Of a stretch of 64,000 bases of DNA, positions 8,818-18,925 are shown one piece after another (the stretch's first letter is position 1; each line of letters starts with the position of its first letter). Origin of the DNA: Cupriavidus necator N-1 (lineage in GTDB: Bacteria; Pseudomonadota; Gammaproteobacteria; Burkholderiales; Burkholderiaceae); the NCBI RefSeq assembly GCF_000219215.1, contig NC_015726.1, positions 434,001-498,000 on the forward strand, given 5' to 3'. Under the pieces are notes generated by a model that did not search any database, had not been told where the DNA came from, and saw nothing but the letters and a program-made list of their open reading frames with translations. A program made the position numbers and the translations under genes.

Positions 8818-9515
8818 GATGACTCCGGAGAAAGCCTGGACTTGCCGGCGTCGGGCGCCGGTGCCAGCCCGTGCGTCAGCAGCGCGGATACGTGGCGCAC
8901 CAGCGTGTCGGTATCAACCGCTTCGCCGCCGGGCAGCCTGCGCCAGATATGGGTGGTGGCCAGCGGCAGCAGCGTCAGGCCGATCAGCGACGGCATCACC
9001 AGCGCCGGCTCCAGGCCGCTATTGAGCTGCCCGCGCGCGATCGCGGCCGCCAGCGGCGCGCTCAGTGCGCCGGCGCGCTGCAGCGCGAAGCGGTCCAGCA
9101 CGCGCTCGCGCAGGGCGCCGTCGGCGCTGGCGACTTCACGGATCCACAGCCCGGGAAACCAGGGCGTGGCGGCCGCGGTGCGGATCAGCTGGCCGGCAAT
9201 GCCGATCAGCATGGCCATCGGCTCGGCATCCCCGGCGGCAGCGAAGACGCTGGCCACCAGCGGCTGCAGCTTTTCCTCGACCACGGCGTCCAGCAGCAAT
9301 TCGCGGTCGCTGAAGTAGTAATGGACCAGCGCTGGCGTCACGCCGGCCTGGGTGGCAATCGCCTTGACCGCGGTGCCGGCCACGCCCTGGCGCGAGAACA
9401 GGTCGGTGGCCGCATCGAGGATGCGTTCGCGCTGGCCGGGCTGGCCGGCTGCAGGACGCCCGGGGCTGCGGCGGGGGGAAGGTTTCGGTTTGGCGGGCGG
9501 GCGCGGCATGGGCAA
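8814..9515 (-). CDS. TetR-family regulator of the efflux operon (CecR-like)
   Basis: A 233-residue regulator. After a basic Pro-rich tail, the DNA-binding domain covers about residues 28-80, with the helix-turn-helix in VKAIATQAGVTPALVHYYF. The rest is the helical ligand-binding domain. It is the first gene of the five-gene operon and overlaps the fusion-protein gene by four bases. In E. coli the TetR protein CecR (YbiH) is likewise the first gene before ybhG-ybhF-ybhS-ybhR, so this is probably the local counterpart and represses its own operon. An AT-rich imperfect palindrome lies just upstream (9538-9565). The ligand is unknown. Confidence 0.88.
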   Translation of the reverse strand: MPMPRPPAKPKPSPRRSPGRPAAGQPGQRERILDAATDLFSRQGVAGTAVKAIATQAGVTPALVHYYFSDRELLLDAVVEEKLQPLVASVFAAAGDAEPMAMLIGIAGQLIRTAAATPWFPGLWIREVASADGALRERVLDRFALQRAGALSAPLAAAIARGQLNSGLEPALVMPSLIGLTLLPLATTHIWRRLPGGEAVDTDTLVRHVSALLTHGLAPAPDAGKSRLSPESS

Positions 9516-9537
9516 ACGGATGCAAGCGGTCTCCAGT

Positions 9538-9565
9538 GAATATTAATTTTTGCGTTAATTAATTC
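9538..9565. promoter_or_regulatory. Candidate TetR operator before the efflux operon
   Basis: An AT-rich island in otherwise GC-rich DNA contains GAATATTAAT, a nine-base spacer, and AATTAATTC. The arms are imperfect inverted copies (GAATATTAAT against GAATTAATT), and an 8-base palindrome TTAATTAA lies within. It starts 23 bases upstream of the TetR start codon, where an autorepressor would bind. The assignment is inference from position and symmetry. Confidence 0.45.
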
Positions 9566-9609
9566 AAGGGCGGTTACAACGTCGGCCTTCCGGCACACCC
9601 TTTGGCAGG

Positions 9610-9638
9610 TAGACATGTCATGGGCGCTTGGCTATGCT
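9610..9638 (+). promoter_or_regulatory. Candidate sigma-70 promoter of the porin gene
   Basis: TAGACA (9610-9615, five of six matches to the -35 consensus) and TATGCT (9633-9638, four of six to -10) are separated by 17 bases. Transcription would begin near 9645, leaving about 48 bases before the porin start at 9693. Confidence 0.4.
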
Positions 9639-9692
9639 GCGGGCGCCGGAGCGCGCCGTCTCCGGCACTTCTTTTGCTGACCTCCTCTGCCG

Positions 9693-11069
9693 ATGCCGTT
9701 TCCGCCACTTGCCACCGCTCCCGTTCGTCGAGCGCTCCGTTTTCGCCGTGTGCTGGCGGCGCTGGCCTGTTGTGCGTGCCTGCCAGCGATGGCGCAGCAA
9801 GCGGAGCCGGTGCAAGGCCTGGCTGAAGCGGAAAGCCCGTTCGCCTTTCACGGCCAGAGCACCTACATCTGGCAGCGCAAGCCATCATTCGGCGCGGCAT
9901 ACTCCGGCCCCAATAGCCTGGGTACCGAACGGGCCAAGAGCTACTCGTTCAGCGCGACGCTGGATCTGGGACTGAAGCTGTGGCAAGGCGCGGAGTTCCA
10001 CTTCAACCCGGAAGTCACGCAAGGCGTGCCGTTTTCCGGCCTGCACGGCCTGGGCGGCTTGTCCAACGGTGAACTGGGCAAGGCCGCCAGCACCAACCCG
10101 GTGTTCTACCGCGCGCGCGCCTTCGTGCGGCAGACCTGGGGCCTGGGCGGCGGCAGCGAAGCGCTGGAAGCGGATTTCAACCAGTTTGCGCGCACCGTCG
10201 ACCAGCAGCGCGTGGTGCTGACGGCGGGCAACTTCGGCGTACTGGATGTCTTCGACCAGAACGAGTTCGGCTCGGACCCGCGCACGCAATTCATGAACTG
10301 GTCGTTCATGACGCATGGCGCCTTCGACTATCCGGCCGATGCGCGCGGCTATAGCTGGGGCCTGTCGCTGGAATATATCGGCGACGGCTGGTCGGCGCGC
10401 ATCGGGCGCTTCCTGCAGCCGCTGGAATCCAACGGGCTGCAGCTCGACACCCGCATGTTCGAGCACTACGGCGACATCATCGAAGTGGAGAAGCGCTACC
10501 AGTTGGCCGGCCGGCCCGGCACCGCGCGGCTGCTGTGGTTCCGCAACAAGGCGCGCATGGGCGCGTTCAGCGATGCCATCGGCTTCGGCATGGCCAATAA
10601 CAGCACACCGGACGTCGCCGACGTGCGGCGCGAGCACGCCAAGAGCGGTGTGGGCGTGACACTGGTGCAGCAGGTCACCGATTCACTGGGGATATTCGCG
10701 CGCGCCAGCCTGTCCGACGACAAGACCGAGACCTACGCCTTCACGGAGATCGGCCGCCAGGTGTCGGCGGGCGGCGTGCTGAAGGGCGATGCGTGGGGAC
10801 GGGCGCGCGATGCGCTGGGCGTGGCGGTGGCGATCAACATGCTGGGCCCAAACCACCGCAACTACCTGGCCGCGGGCGGGCTGGGCGCGTTCCTGGGCGA
10901 CGGTGCGCTGCGCTACGGGCCCGAGCAGATCCTGGAGATCTACTACAGCTTCCAGCCGGTGAAGTACCTGAGCATCAGCCCGGACTTCCAGTACGTGCGC
11001 AACCCCGGCTACAACCGCGACCGCGGCCCGGTCAAGTTCTACGGGGTACGGTTTCACGGGGAGTTCTGA
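9693..11069 (+). CDS. OprB-family carbohydrate-selective porin
   Basis: A 458-residue outer-membrane porin. The basic N-terminus (VRRALRFRR) and hydrophobic VLAALACCACLPAMA form a signal peptide cut before QQAEP. The mature protein begins with FAFHGQSTYIWQRKPSFGAA, the usual OprB opening, and has many short amphipathic strands; the last strand, FYGVRFHGEF, ends in Phe as outer-membrane barrels do. OprB proteins pass sugars across the outer membrane in pseudomonads, but many homologues have untested specificity. No clear ribosome binding site precedes the chosen ATG, so the exact start is less certain than the identity. It stands alone between the efflux operon and convergent queF. Confidence 0.88.
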   Translation: MPFPPLATAPVRRALRFRRVLAALACCACLPAMAQQAEPVQGLAEAESPFAFHGQSTYIWQRKPSFGAAYSGPNSLGTERAKSYSFSATLDLGLKLWQGAEFHFNPEVTQGVPFSGLHGLGGLSNGELGKAASTNPVFYRARAFVRQTWGLGGGSEALEADFNQFARTVDQQRVVLTAGNFGVLDVFDQNEFGSDPRTQFMNWSFMTHGAFDYPADARGYSWGLSLEYIGDGWSARIGRFLQPLESNGLQLDTRMFEHYGDIIEVEKRYQLAGRPGTARLLWFRNKARMGAFSDAIGFGMANNSTPDVADVRREHAKSGVGVTLVQQVTDSLGIFARASLSDDKTETYAFTEIGRQVSAGGVLKGDAWGRARDALGVAVAINMLGPNHRNYLAAGGLGAFLGDGALRYGPEQILEIYYSFQPVKYLSISPDFQYVRNPGYNRDRGPVKFYGVRFHGEF

Positions 11070-11084
11070 TCCTCCCCGCCTGCC

Positions 11085-11918
11085 TCACTGCCGCGCGTTG
11101 CGCTTGTTGTCCGGCCACGCCGTATTGAAGTTGGTGCGGAACGGGTTGATATCGAGCCCGCCGCGGCGCGTATAGCGCGCATACACCGCCAGCTTGACCG
11201 GCTTGCACTCGCGCATCACGTCCATGAAGATCCGCTCCACGCACTGTTCGTGGAACTCGTTGTGGTTGCGAAACGAGATCAGGTACTTGAGCAGCCCTTC
11301 CTGGTTGATCGGCGCACCCACGTAGCGGATCTGCACGCTGCCCCAGTCCGGCTGGCCGGTGACCAGGCAGTTGGACTTGAGCAGGTGCGACACCAGCGTT
11401 TCTTCCACCGGGGTTTCTTCCTGGTCCGCGCTGAGCAGCTCAGGCGCGGGCTCATACCGGTCCACCTCGATATCGAGCCGGTCCAGCAGCAGGCCGTCGA
11501 GCTCACCCATCTTCTGCTTGCCCAGGTCCGCTTCGGTTACCAGCCGCACCTGCACGGTGCCGCCGGTGGCTTCGGACAGGTCGTGGTGCAGCAGCTGCTG
11601 CAGCGCCTCGGGTGAAGCAATTTTGGTCTGGTTGAACGAGTTAAGGTACAGCTTGAACGACTTGGACTCGATGATATTGGGCGTGTCCGACGGGATGATG
11701 AAGCTGGCCAGCGCCACCTGCGGCTTGCCCTTCAGGTTCAGCCACGACAGCTCGTACGCATTCCAGATATCGACGCCGAAGAACGGCACCGGCTTGCCTT
11801 CGGGCAGGCCGATCTCGGTGCGCTTGGGCTGACGCGGGATCGGAAAAAGCAGCGAGGCGTCGTATTCGGTCTTGTAGGCCGAAGGCTTGCCCAGCGGCGA
11901 GTGTTCAGGGAGGCTCAT
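11085..11918 (-). CDS. queF: NADPH-dependent 7-cyano-7-deazaguanine reductase QueF
   Basis: This 277-residue protein is the long, two-domain (YqcD-type) QueF. It reduces preQ0 to preQ1 with NADPH in the cytoplasm, a step toward queuosine in tRNA. The catalytic Cys184 and Asp191 are visible in [12 protein letters not shown]. The family motif [15 protein letters not shown], placed in the N-terminal half, marks the nucleotide-binding segment. Histidine and glutamate of the substrate site appear in [11 protein letters not shown]. The gene begins 17 bases after the ilvA stop on the same strand, so the two are probably co-transcribed although their functions are unrelated. It converges with the porin gene. 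Confidence 0.96.
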   Translation of the reverse strand: MSLPEHSPLGKPSAYKTEYDASLLFPIPRQPKRTEIGLPEGKPVPFFGVDIWNAYELSWLNLKGKPQVALASFIIPSDTPNIIESKSFKLYLNSFNQTKIASPEALQQLLHHDLSEATGGTVQVRLVTEADLGKQKMGELDGLLLDRLDIEVDRYEPAPELLSADQEETPVEETLVSHLLKSNCLVTGQPDWGSVQIRYVGAPINQEGLLKYLISFRNHNEFHEQCVERIFMDVMRECKPVKLAVYARYTRRGGLDINPFRTNFNTAWPDNKRNARQ

Positions 11919-11935
11919 GGGGCGCTCAGCAGGTG

Positions 11936-13474
11936 TCAGGACAGGAACAGCTTGTACACCGGGTTGTCGGTCTCGTCCCAGTGTATGTAACCCAGCGTTG
12001 AAAGGAAGGCGCGGAAGGCGCGCTTCTCGTTCTTCGGCACCTGGATGCCGACCAGGATGTTGGAGGTATCCGCACCCTGGTTGCGGTAGTGGAACAGGCT
12101 GATATTCCAGTTCGGGCTCATGCTGGACAGGAACCGCATCAGCGCGCCCGGGCGCTCCGGGAACTCGAAGCGGAACAGCAGCTCGTCATGCGCCAGCGCC
12201 GAGCGCCCGCCCACCATGTAGCGGATATGCTGCTTGGCCAGTTCGTTGTTGGACAGGTCCAGCGTGTCGAAGCCGTGCTTGCGGAAGCTGGCGGCGATCT
12301 TGTCGTTCTCGGCGCGGCTGGCGATCTGCACGCCGACGAAGATATGCGCCATGCTGGTGTCGGCGATGCGGTAGTTGAACTCGGTCACGCTGCGCGTGCC
12401 GACCAGCTCGCAGAAGCGCTTGAAGCTGCCGCGCTCTTCCGGGATGGTCACGGCGAACACGGCTTCGCGCGCCTCGCCCACCTCGGCGCGCTCGGCGACA
12501 AAGCGCAGGCGGTCGAAGTTCATGTTGGCGCCGCAGGCGATCGCCACCAGGTGCTGGCCCTTGAGCTTCTCGCGCTCGGCATAGGCCTTCAGGCCCGCCA
12601 CGGCCAGCGCGCCGGCCGGCTCCAGGATGCTGCGGGTGTCCTGGAACACGTCCTTCAGGCCCGCGCAGATGGCGTCGGTATCCACCAGGATGATGTCGTC
12701 GACCAGCTCGCGCGTGATGCGGAAGGTCTCCTTGCCGACCAGCTTGACCGCGGTGCCGTCAGAGAACAGCCCCACTTCCTTCAGCTCGACGCGCTTGCCG
12801 GCGTCGACCGAGCGCTTCATCGCGTCAGAGTCCACCGTCTGCACGCCGATCACCTTGATCTCGGGGCGCACCGCCTTGATGTACGAGGCGATGCCAGAGA
12901 TCAGTCCGCCGCCGCCGATGGCGACGAACACGGCATGGATCGGGCCCGGGTGCTGGCGCAGGATCTCCATGGCGATGGTGCCCTGGCCGGCGATGACCTC
13001 GGGATCGTCGAACGGGTGGATGAAGGTCAGCTTGTGCTTCTTCTCCAGCTCCGCGGCATAGTTGTAGGCGTCGCTGTAGGACTCGCCGTGCAGCACGATT
13101 TCCACCCACTGGCCGCCGCGTTCGCGCACGGCGTCGATCTTCACCTGCGGCGTGGTGACCGGCATGGCGATGATGGCCTTGCATTGCAGGCGCGCCGCGG
13201 ACAGCGCCACTCCCTGCGCGTGGTTGCCGGCCGAGGCGGCGATCACGCCGCGCCTGAGTTCTTCCGGCGTCAGCGAGGCCATCTTGTTGTATGCGCCGCG
13301 CAGCTTGAAGGAGAAGACCGGCTGGGTGTCCTCGCGCTTGAACCAGACCGCATTGCCGGTGCGCGCCGACAATTGATGCGCGTAGGTCAGTTCGGTCTCC
13401 TGCGCCACGTCGTAGACCTTGGCGGTCAGGATCTTCTTGAGGTAGTCGGGTCTGGCGGCGGACATGCGGGTCAT
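11936..13474 (-). CDS. ilvA: Threonine ammonia-lyase, biosynthetic (IlvA)
   Basis: A 512-residue enzyme that deaminates threonine to 2-oxobutanoate, the first step of isoleucine synthesis. The PLP lysine is Lys57 in [10 protein letters not shown]; the glycine-rich phosphate-binding loop is [10 protein letters not shown]. The C-terminal 190 residues carry two ACT-like regulatory domains, which marks the isoleucine-inhibited biosynthetic form rather than the short catabolic TdcB. An in-frame ATG three codons later (13465, MSAARPD) is an alternative start; neither has a strong ribosome binding site. It is followed closely by queF. The family is certain, the exact start less so. Confidence 0.95.
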   Translation of the reverse strand: MTRMSAARPDYLKKILTAKVYDVAQETELTYAHQLSARTGNAVWFKREDTQPVFSFKLRGAYNKMASLTPEELRRGVIAASAGNHAQGVALSAARLQCKAIIAMPVTTPQVKIDAVRERGGQWVEIVLHGESYSDAYNYAAELEKKHKLTFIHPFDDPEVIAGQGTIAMEILRQHPGPIHAVFVAIGGGGLISGIASYIKAVRPEIKVIGVQTVDSDAMKRSVDAGKRVELKEVGLFSDGTAVKLVGKETFRITRELVDDIILVDTDAICAGLKDVFQDTRSILEPAGALAVAGLKAYAEREKLKGQHLVAIACGANMNFDRLRFVAERAEVGEAREAVFAVTIPEERGSFKRFCELVGTRSVTEFNYRIADTSMAHIFVGVQIASRAENDKIAASFRKHGFDTLDLSNNELAKQHIRYMVGGRSALAHDELLFRFEFPERPGALMRFLSSMSPNWNISLFHYRNQGADTSNILVGIQVPKNEKRAFRAFLSTLGYIHWDETDNPVYKLFLS

Positions 13475-13782
13475 GGTCTCGGGCGGGCCGTGGGGCGGCG
13501 CAAAAAAAGGCGGAAATTCTGGCGGAAACCGTCAATGATAAAGGATGGCGGCGACTTCCACCCTGCCCGGGCGGGCCCCCGCCGCCCGGGCAGGGCGGCC
13601 CGTGCCGCGCGGAGGGCGCTTCTCGTGTGGATGACGATGCACTCGCGAGGGCGCGGCGAGCCAGGGCGCAGTGGGGCCGCGGACGCTTGGCCCGGACTTG
13701 CGTCGGGGCGGGGTTGCGTGGGCGCCATGTAGGACGGCGCCCGGTGGACGCCGGTCAAAACGACGTGTTACGGTGTAACGCG
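13475..13782. promoter_or_regulatory. Divergent intergenic region between ilvA and otsB
   Basis: About 308 bases without a supported gene. It must carry the promoters for leftward ilvA and rightward otsB, but I see no convincing -35/-10 pair. The clearest element is a perfect inverted repeat, GTTAC-GGT-GTAAC at 13767-13779, ending three bases before the otsB ATG. No Shine-Dalgarno sequence is visible before that ATG. The middle part is C/G-rich and otherwise featureless. Confidence 0.5.
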
Positions 13783-14583
13783 ATGCCACAACTACCGCTA
13801 ATCGAACCCAATACCGCCCTGTTTCTCGACTTCGACGGCACCCTGGCCGACCTGGCCCCGCGCCCGGAACTGGTGCAGGTCGAACCCGAACTGGTCGGCA
13901 CGCTGCACACGCTATTCGAGCGTCTGAACGGCGCGCTGGCTGTCATCTCCGGGCGTCCGATCTCTGAACTCGACCACTTCCTGCAGCCCCTGCGGCTGCC
14001 GGCCGCCGGCGTGCACGGTGCTGAATTCCGCACCGACGGCGGCATGGTATCCAAGACTTCCGCCCCCGGCCTGGAACCGCTGATCCCCCACCTGGAAGCG
14101 CTGGTGCGCGCCTATCCCGCCCTGCGGCTGGAGCGCAAGTCCGTTGCCGTCGCCATCCACTACCGCCAGGCGCCTGAACTGGCCGGCGTGGTCGATGCCG
14201 CGGTCACCGAAGTGCTGCGCCATGCTGTCGGACTGGAGGCGCTGCCCGGCAAGATGGTGGTCGAGATCAAGCCGGCCGGCGTCGACAAGGGCGACGCCAT
14301 CGCCGCATTCATGAAATCTGCGCCCTTCGCCGAGCGCGTGCCGCTCTTTGCCGGCGACGACCTGACCGACGAGCCAGGTTTTGCCGCCGTGCGCAAGCTT
14401 GGCGGGCTGGGCGTGCTGGTGGGCCAGCGCGAGACCGTGGCCAGCGTCAGCGTGTCCGGGCCGGCCGCGCTGCGCAGCTGGCTGCACCGCTCGGCCCGCG
14501 CGCTGGAAGGCGCCGGCGGCCAGCCGCGCGCCGTGCCGAATGAGGCCGAGCCAGGCCCGGCCCGGCGCACAACGACATCCTGA
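13783..14583 (+). CDS. otsB: Trehalose-6-phosphate phosphatase OtsB
   Basis: A 266-residue HAD-superfamily phosphatase that releases trehalose from trehalose 6-phosphate in the cytoplasm. The nucleophile motif is LFLDFDGTLADLAP with catalytic Asp16 and Asp18; the final HAD motif is FAGDDLTDEPGF. The start MPQLPLIEPN is chosen because the 52 upstream in-frame codons have no homology-like content and the HAD motif sits at the usual distance. It leads the group otsB, GH15 glycosidase, otsA, all rightward and closely spaced, so they likely form one transcript. A short palindrome abuts the start. Trehalose is commonly made under osmotic or desiccation stress. Confidence 0.95.
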   Translation: MPQLPLIEPNTALFLDFDGTLADLAPRPELVQVEPELVGTLHTLFERLNGALAVISGRPISELDHFLQPLRLPAAGVHGAEFRTDGGMVSKTSAPGLEPLIPHLEALVRAYPALRLERKSVAVAIHYRQAPELAGVVDAAVTEVLRHAVGLEALPGKMVVEIKPAGVDKGDAIAAFMKSAPFAERVPLFAGDDLTDEPGFAAVRKLGGLGVLVGQRETVASVSVSGPAALRSWLHRSARALEGAGGQPRAVPNEAEPGPARRTTTS

Positions 14584-14596
14584 GGGAGGTATCGCT

Positions 14597-16462
14597 GTGA
14601 CCAATCCGAGCAGCCCGAGCGAACCGGGCCAGCCGCCGACCGAAGGCGTGCACAAGACCGTGGACGGCGGCAGCCGCTTTGCCAATCCGTCGCTGTCGCT
14701 TGGCATGATCGGCAACTGCGCCATCTCTGCGCTGGTGGACTGCCGCGCGCGCATTGTCTGGTCGTGCCTGCCGCGCTTTGACGGCGACCCGGTGTTCAAC
14801 GCCCTGCTCGACCCGAGCGAGAACGCCGGCCATTTCTCGATCGAGATCGAGAACTTCCAGTCGTCGCGGCAATGGTACGAGCCCAATACCGCGGTGCTGC
14901 GCACGCGGCTGACGGACAGCCATGGCAACTGTCTGGAAATCACCGACTTTGCGCCGCGCTTCTTCCGGCTGGGGCGATATTTCCGCCCGACCGCGCTGGT
15001 CCGGCGCATCCGCCCGGTGCGCGGCGCGCCGCGCGTGCGCGTGGTGGTGGCGCCGCGCTTCGAATGGGGCCGCAAGGCGCCGGAGATGACGCGCGGCAGC
15101 AGCCATGTGCGCTTTATCGGCGACGACATGACCCTGCGCATGACCACCGACGCGCCGATGGCTTACGTGCTGTCGCACACGCCGTTCCTGGTCACGCGCG
15201 GCTACAACTTTATCCTGGGCCCGGACGAGACCCTCGCGCACGGCGTGGAAGAAACCGCGCGCGACTTCGAGCAGGAAACCACCGCCTACTGGCGCCTGTG
15301 GAGCCGCCGCCTAGCGGTGCCGTGCGAATGGCAGGACGCGGTGATCCGCGCGGCCATCACGTTGAAGATGTCGCTGTTCGAAGAGACCGGCGCCATCGTC
15401 GCGGCGATGACCACCAGCATCCCCGAGGCGCCGGGCAGCGGCCGCAACTGGGACTACCGCTTCTGCTGGCTGCGCGACGCCTTCTTCGTGGTGCGCGCGC
15501 TCAACAGCCTGTCCGAGGTCGGCACCATGGAGGACTACCTGCGCTGGCTGTCCAACGTGGTGATGCAATCGCAGGACGGGCACATCCAGCCGCTGTACGG
15601 CATCGGCCTGGAGCGCGAGTTGCCTGAAAGCATGCTCGACCATCTGCCCGGCTACCGCGGCATGGGCCCGGTGCGCGTGGGCAATCAGGCGCAGGAGCAC
15701 TTCCAGCACGACGTCTACGGCAACGTGGTGCTGGGCGCGGCCCAGGCCTTCCATGACCACCGGCTGCTGCACCGCGGCGGCCCCGCTGAATTCCGCCGGC
15801 TGGAAGAGGTGGGCGAACAGGCGGTGAAAGTGTTCGGCACCCCCGACGCCGGCATGTGGGAGCTGCGCACGCGGGCGCGCGTGCATACGTCGTCGGCGCT
15901 GATGAGCTGGGCCGCCTGCGACCGCCTGGCCAAGGTTGCGGACAAGCTGCAGCTGCAGGCGCGCGGCGCCTACTGGCACGACCATGCCGACCGCATGAAG
16001 GAGCGCATTTTGGCCGAATCCTGGAGCGAAGAGCGCCAGGCCTTTGCCGAGAGCTTCGGCGGGCGCGAGCTGGATGCCAGCGTGCTGCTGATGGCCGAAG
16101 TCAATTTCATCGAGCCGCGCGATCCGCGCTTCATCGCCACCGTCAAGGCGCTGGAGGCATCGCTGTGCGACGGCCCCTATATGCGCCGCTACGAGGCGCC
16201 CGACGATTTCGGCAAGCCCGAGACCGCGTTCAATATCTGCACGTTCTGGCGCATCGATGCTCTTGCGCGCATCGGCCGGCGCGAAGAAGCGCGCGAGATC
16301 TTCGAATCGATGCTGGCCGCGCGCAATCCGCTGGGGCTGCTGTCCGAGGATACCCATCCGGTGACCGGCGAGATGTGGGGCAATTTCCCGCAGACGTACT
16401 CGATGGTCGGGCTGATCAATGGCGCGATGCGGCTGTCGGCGCCGTGGGACACGGTGATCTGA
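14597..16462 (+). CDS. Glycoside hydrolase family 15 protein (possible trehalase or glucoamylase)
   Basis: A 621-residue cytoplasmic protein. The GTG start at 14597 is preceded by GAGGGAGGT, a strong ribosome binding site; the frame is open further upstream but that part lies inside otsB. The N-terminal third is the beta-sandwich found before bacterial GH15 domains; the C-terminal part is the six-hairpin barrel with NWDYRFCWLRDAF and NICTFWRIDAL. The segment SEDTHPVTGEMWGNFPQTYS holds the late acidic/aromatic region typical of the family. GH15 includes glucoamylases and mycobacterial-type trehalases. Placement between otsB and otsA favours action on trehalose or a related glucoside, but that is inference. 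No signal peptide is visible. Confidence 0.88.
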   Translation: MTNPSSPSEPGQPPTEGVHKTVDGGSRFANPSLSLGMIGNCAISALVDCRARIVWSCLPRFDGDPVFNALLDPSENAGHFSIEIENFQSSRQWYEPNTAVLRTRLTDSHGNCLEITDFAPRFFRLGRYFRPTALVRRIRPVRGAPRVRVVVAPRFEWGRKAPEMTRGSSHVRFIGDDMTLRMTTDAPMAYVLSHTPFLVTRGYNFILGPDETLAHGVEETARDFEQETTAYWRLWSRRLAVPCEWQDAVIRAAITLKMSLFEETGAIVAAMTTSIPEAPGSGRNWDYRFCWLRDAFFVVRALNSLSEVGTMEDYLRWLSNVVMQSQDGHIQPLYGIGLERELPESMLDHLPGYRGMGPVRVGNQAQEHFQHDVYGNVVLGAAQAFHDHRLLHRGGPAEFRRLEEVGEQAVKVFGTPDAGMWELRTRARVHTSSALMSWAACDRLAKVADKLQLQARGAYWHDHADRMKERILAESWSEERQAFAESFGGRELDASVLLMAEVNFIEPRDPRFIATVKALEASLCDGPYMRRYEAPDDFGKPETAFNICTFWRIDALARIGRREEAREIFESMLAARNPLGLLSEDTHPVTGEMWGNFPQTYSMVGLINGAMRLSAPWDTVI

Positions 16463-16513
16463 ACCGCCCACGGCATCCACGGCATCCAGAACAGAGGACT
16501 CCAAGAACAACAT

Positions 16514-17905
<1,392 letters not shown>

Positions 17906-17940
17906 GGCGCGGGCTGTTCTTCCGGTCGGGGAGCATGACC

Positions 17941-18285
17941 ATGAGCGAAGACCTGGCAGCGCAATCGTGCACGCCTTGCCGTGGCGGCGTGCCGCCGTTG
18001 ACGCCGGCTGAGGCCGAGGATTTACTGCAGCAGGCGCCGGGGTGGGAGCTGGTCGATAGCGCGACGCGGCTCGAACGGCGTTTCACCTTCGGCAATTTCG
18101 CGCAGGCGCTGGCGTTCGTGAACGGCGTCGGGCAGCTGGCCGAGGCGCAGGGGCATCATCCGGAGATCAGCTTTGGCTGGGGGCATGCCACGGTGTCGTG
18201 GCGGACCAAGAAGATCAAGGGGTTGCACCGGAATGATTTCATCATGGCGGTGAAGACGAGCGAGTTGGCGGAGGGGATCGGGTGA
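17941..18285 (+). CDS. phhB: Pterin-4a-carbinolamine dehydratase
   Basis: A 114-residue DCoH/PhhB family protein. The active-site signature is QGHHPEISFGWGHATVSWRT, with the paired histidines and the distal His in KGLHRNDFIMA. The enzyme recycles the pterin cofactor of aromatic amino-acid hydroxylases and may also act with pterin or molybdopterin synthesis. The start at 17941 is preferred over an ATG at 17935 because GGGGAG ends seven bases before it. No phenylalanine hydroxylase gene lies nearby. It ends before, and converges with, the molybdenum-cofactor gene at the tail of the cox-like operon. Confidence 0.93.
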   Translation: MSEDLAAQSCTPCRGGVPPLTPAEAEDLLQQAPGWELVDSATRLERRFTFGNFAQALAFVNGVGQLAEAQGHHPEISFGWGHATVSWRTKKIKGLHRNDFIMAVKTSELAEGIG

Positions 18286-18297
18286 GGTTCGTGGGGG

Positions 18298-18903
18298 TCA
18301 CTTCAAATCCCCAGGCGTATCAATATCGCGAAACGCCCCTTCATCCTCTGTCAGGATCCGCGTCACAGGCTTGTCCTTCAGCAACGCCCGCGCGCCCTCA
18401 TCTCCGTCCAGCTTCAGCAATTCCTCACGCCAGGCTGCGCCAAAACCCACCGGATGCCCACGTTGCCCGTTGCGCCAAGGGGCGGCGATGGTATCCGGCG
18501 TGGTGATCGTCAACGCCACCGCCCGGATCAGTTCCATCGGCAGCCAGGGCATATCCGCCAGCGCTACCACCCAGCCGCGCGCTTCGGGCGTGGCTGCCAC
18601 GGCGGCACGCAGGGCTGCGCCCATGCCGGCTTCGGCGTCGGCCGACTCCACCACGCGGCAGCCGCCGCGGCGCAGTTCCTCCGCCAGTGCCGGGTTGCCC
18701 GGGCGAATGACGGCGATCGATTCCGGCAGCGCCGCGGCCAGCGTGCGCGCGCTGCGCCAGGCCACGGAGCGGCCGCCGGGCAGCACCTCCAGCAGCTTGT
18801 TGCGTTTGCCGGCGGCGTCGAAGCGGCGGCCGAAGCCTGCGGCCAGCAGGATGCCGGTGGGCAGGTCGGTGCGGAGCAGGGGAGCGTTGGGGGCGGCAGT
18901 CAT
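18298..18903 (-). CDS. MocA/MobA-like molybdenum cofactor nucleotidyltransferase
   Basis: A 201-residue nucleotidyltransferase. The N-terminal signature GILLAAGFGRRF with a following Lys (GKRNKLLEVL) is the NTP-binding loop of MobA/MocA enzymes, and ALADMPWL carries the metal-binding Asp. MocA converts Mo-molybdopterin to its cytosine dinucleotide, the form used by xanthine oxidase-family hydroxylases such as CO dehydrogenase. Its place as the last gene of the cox-like operon supports a MocA rather than a GTP-using MobA role, because CoxL-type enzymes use MCD. Homologues also occur next to xdhC in many genomes. Specificity for CTP is inferred. Confidence 0.86.
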   Translation of the reverse strand: MTAAPNAPLLRTDLPTGILLAAGFGRRFDAAGKRNKLLEVLPGGRSVAWRSARTLAAALPESIAVIRPGNPALAEELRRGGCRVVESADAEAGMGAALRAAVAATPEARGWVVALADMPWLPMELIRAVALTITTPDTIAAPWRNGQRGHPVGFGAAWREELLKLDGDEGARALLKDKPVTRILTEDEGAFRDIDTPGDLK

Positions 18904-18925
18904 GGCGGGCGCACTCGCGAAGTCG

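Noticed and set aside
13475..13782. Short antisense and sense frames in the ilvA-otsB gap
   Set aside because: They lack start signals and domain content; they arise from stop-poor GC-rich sequence.
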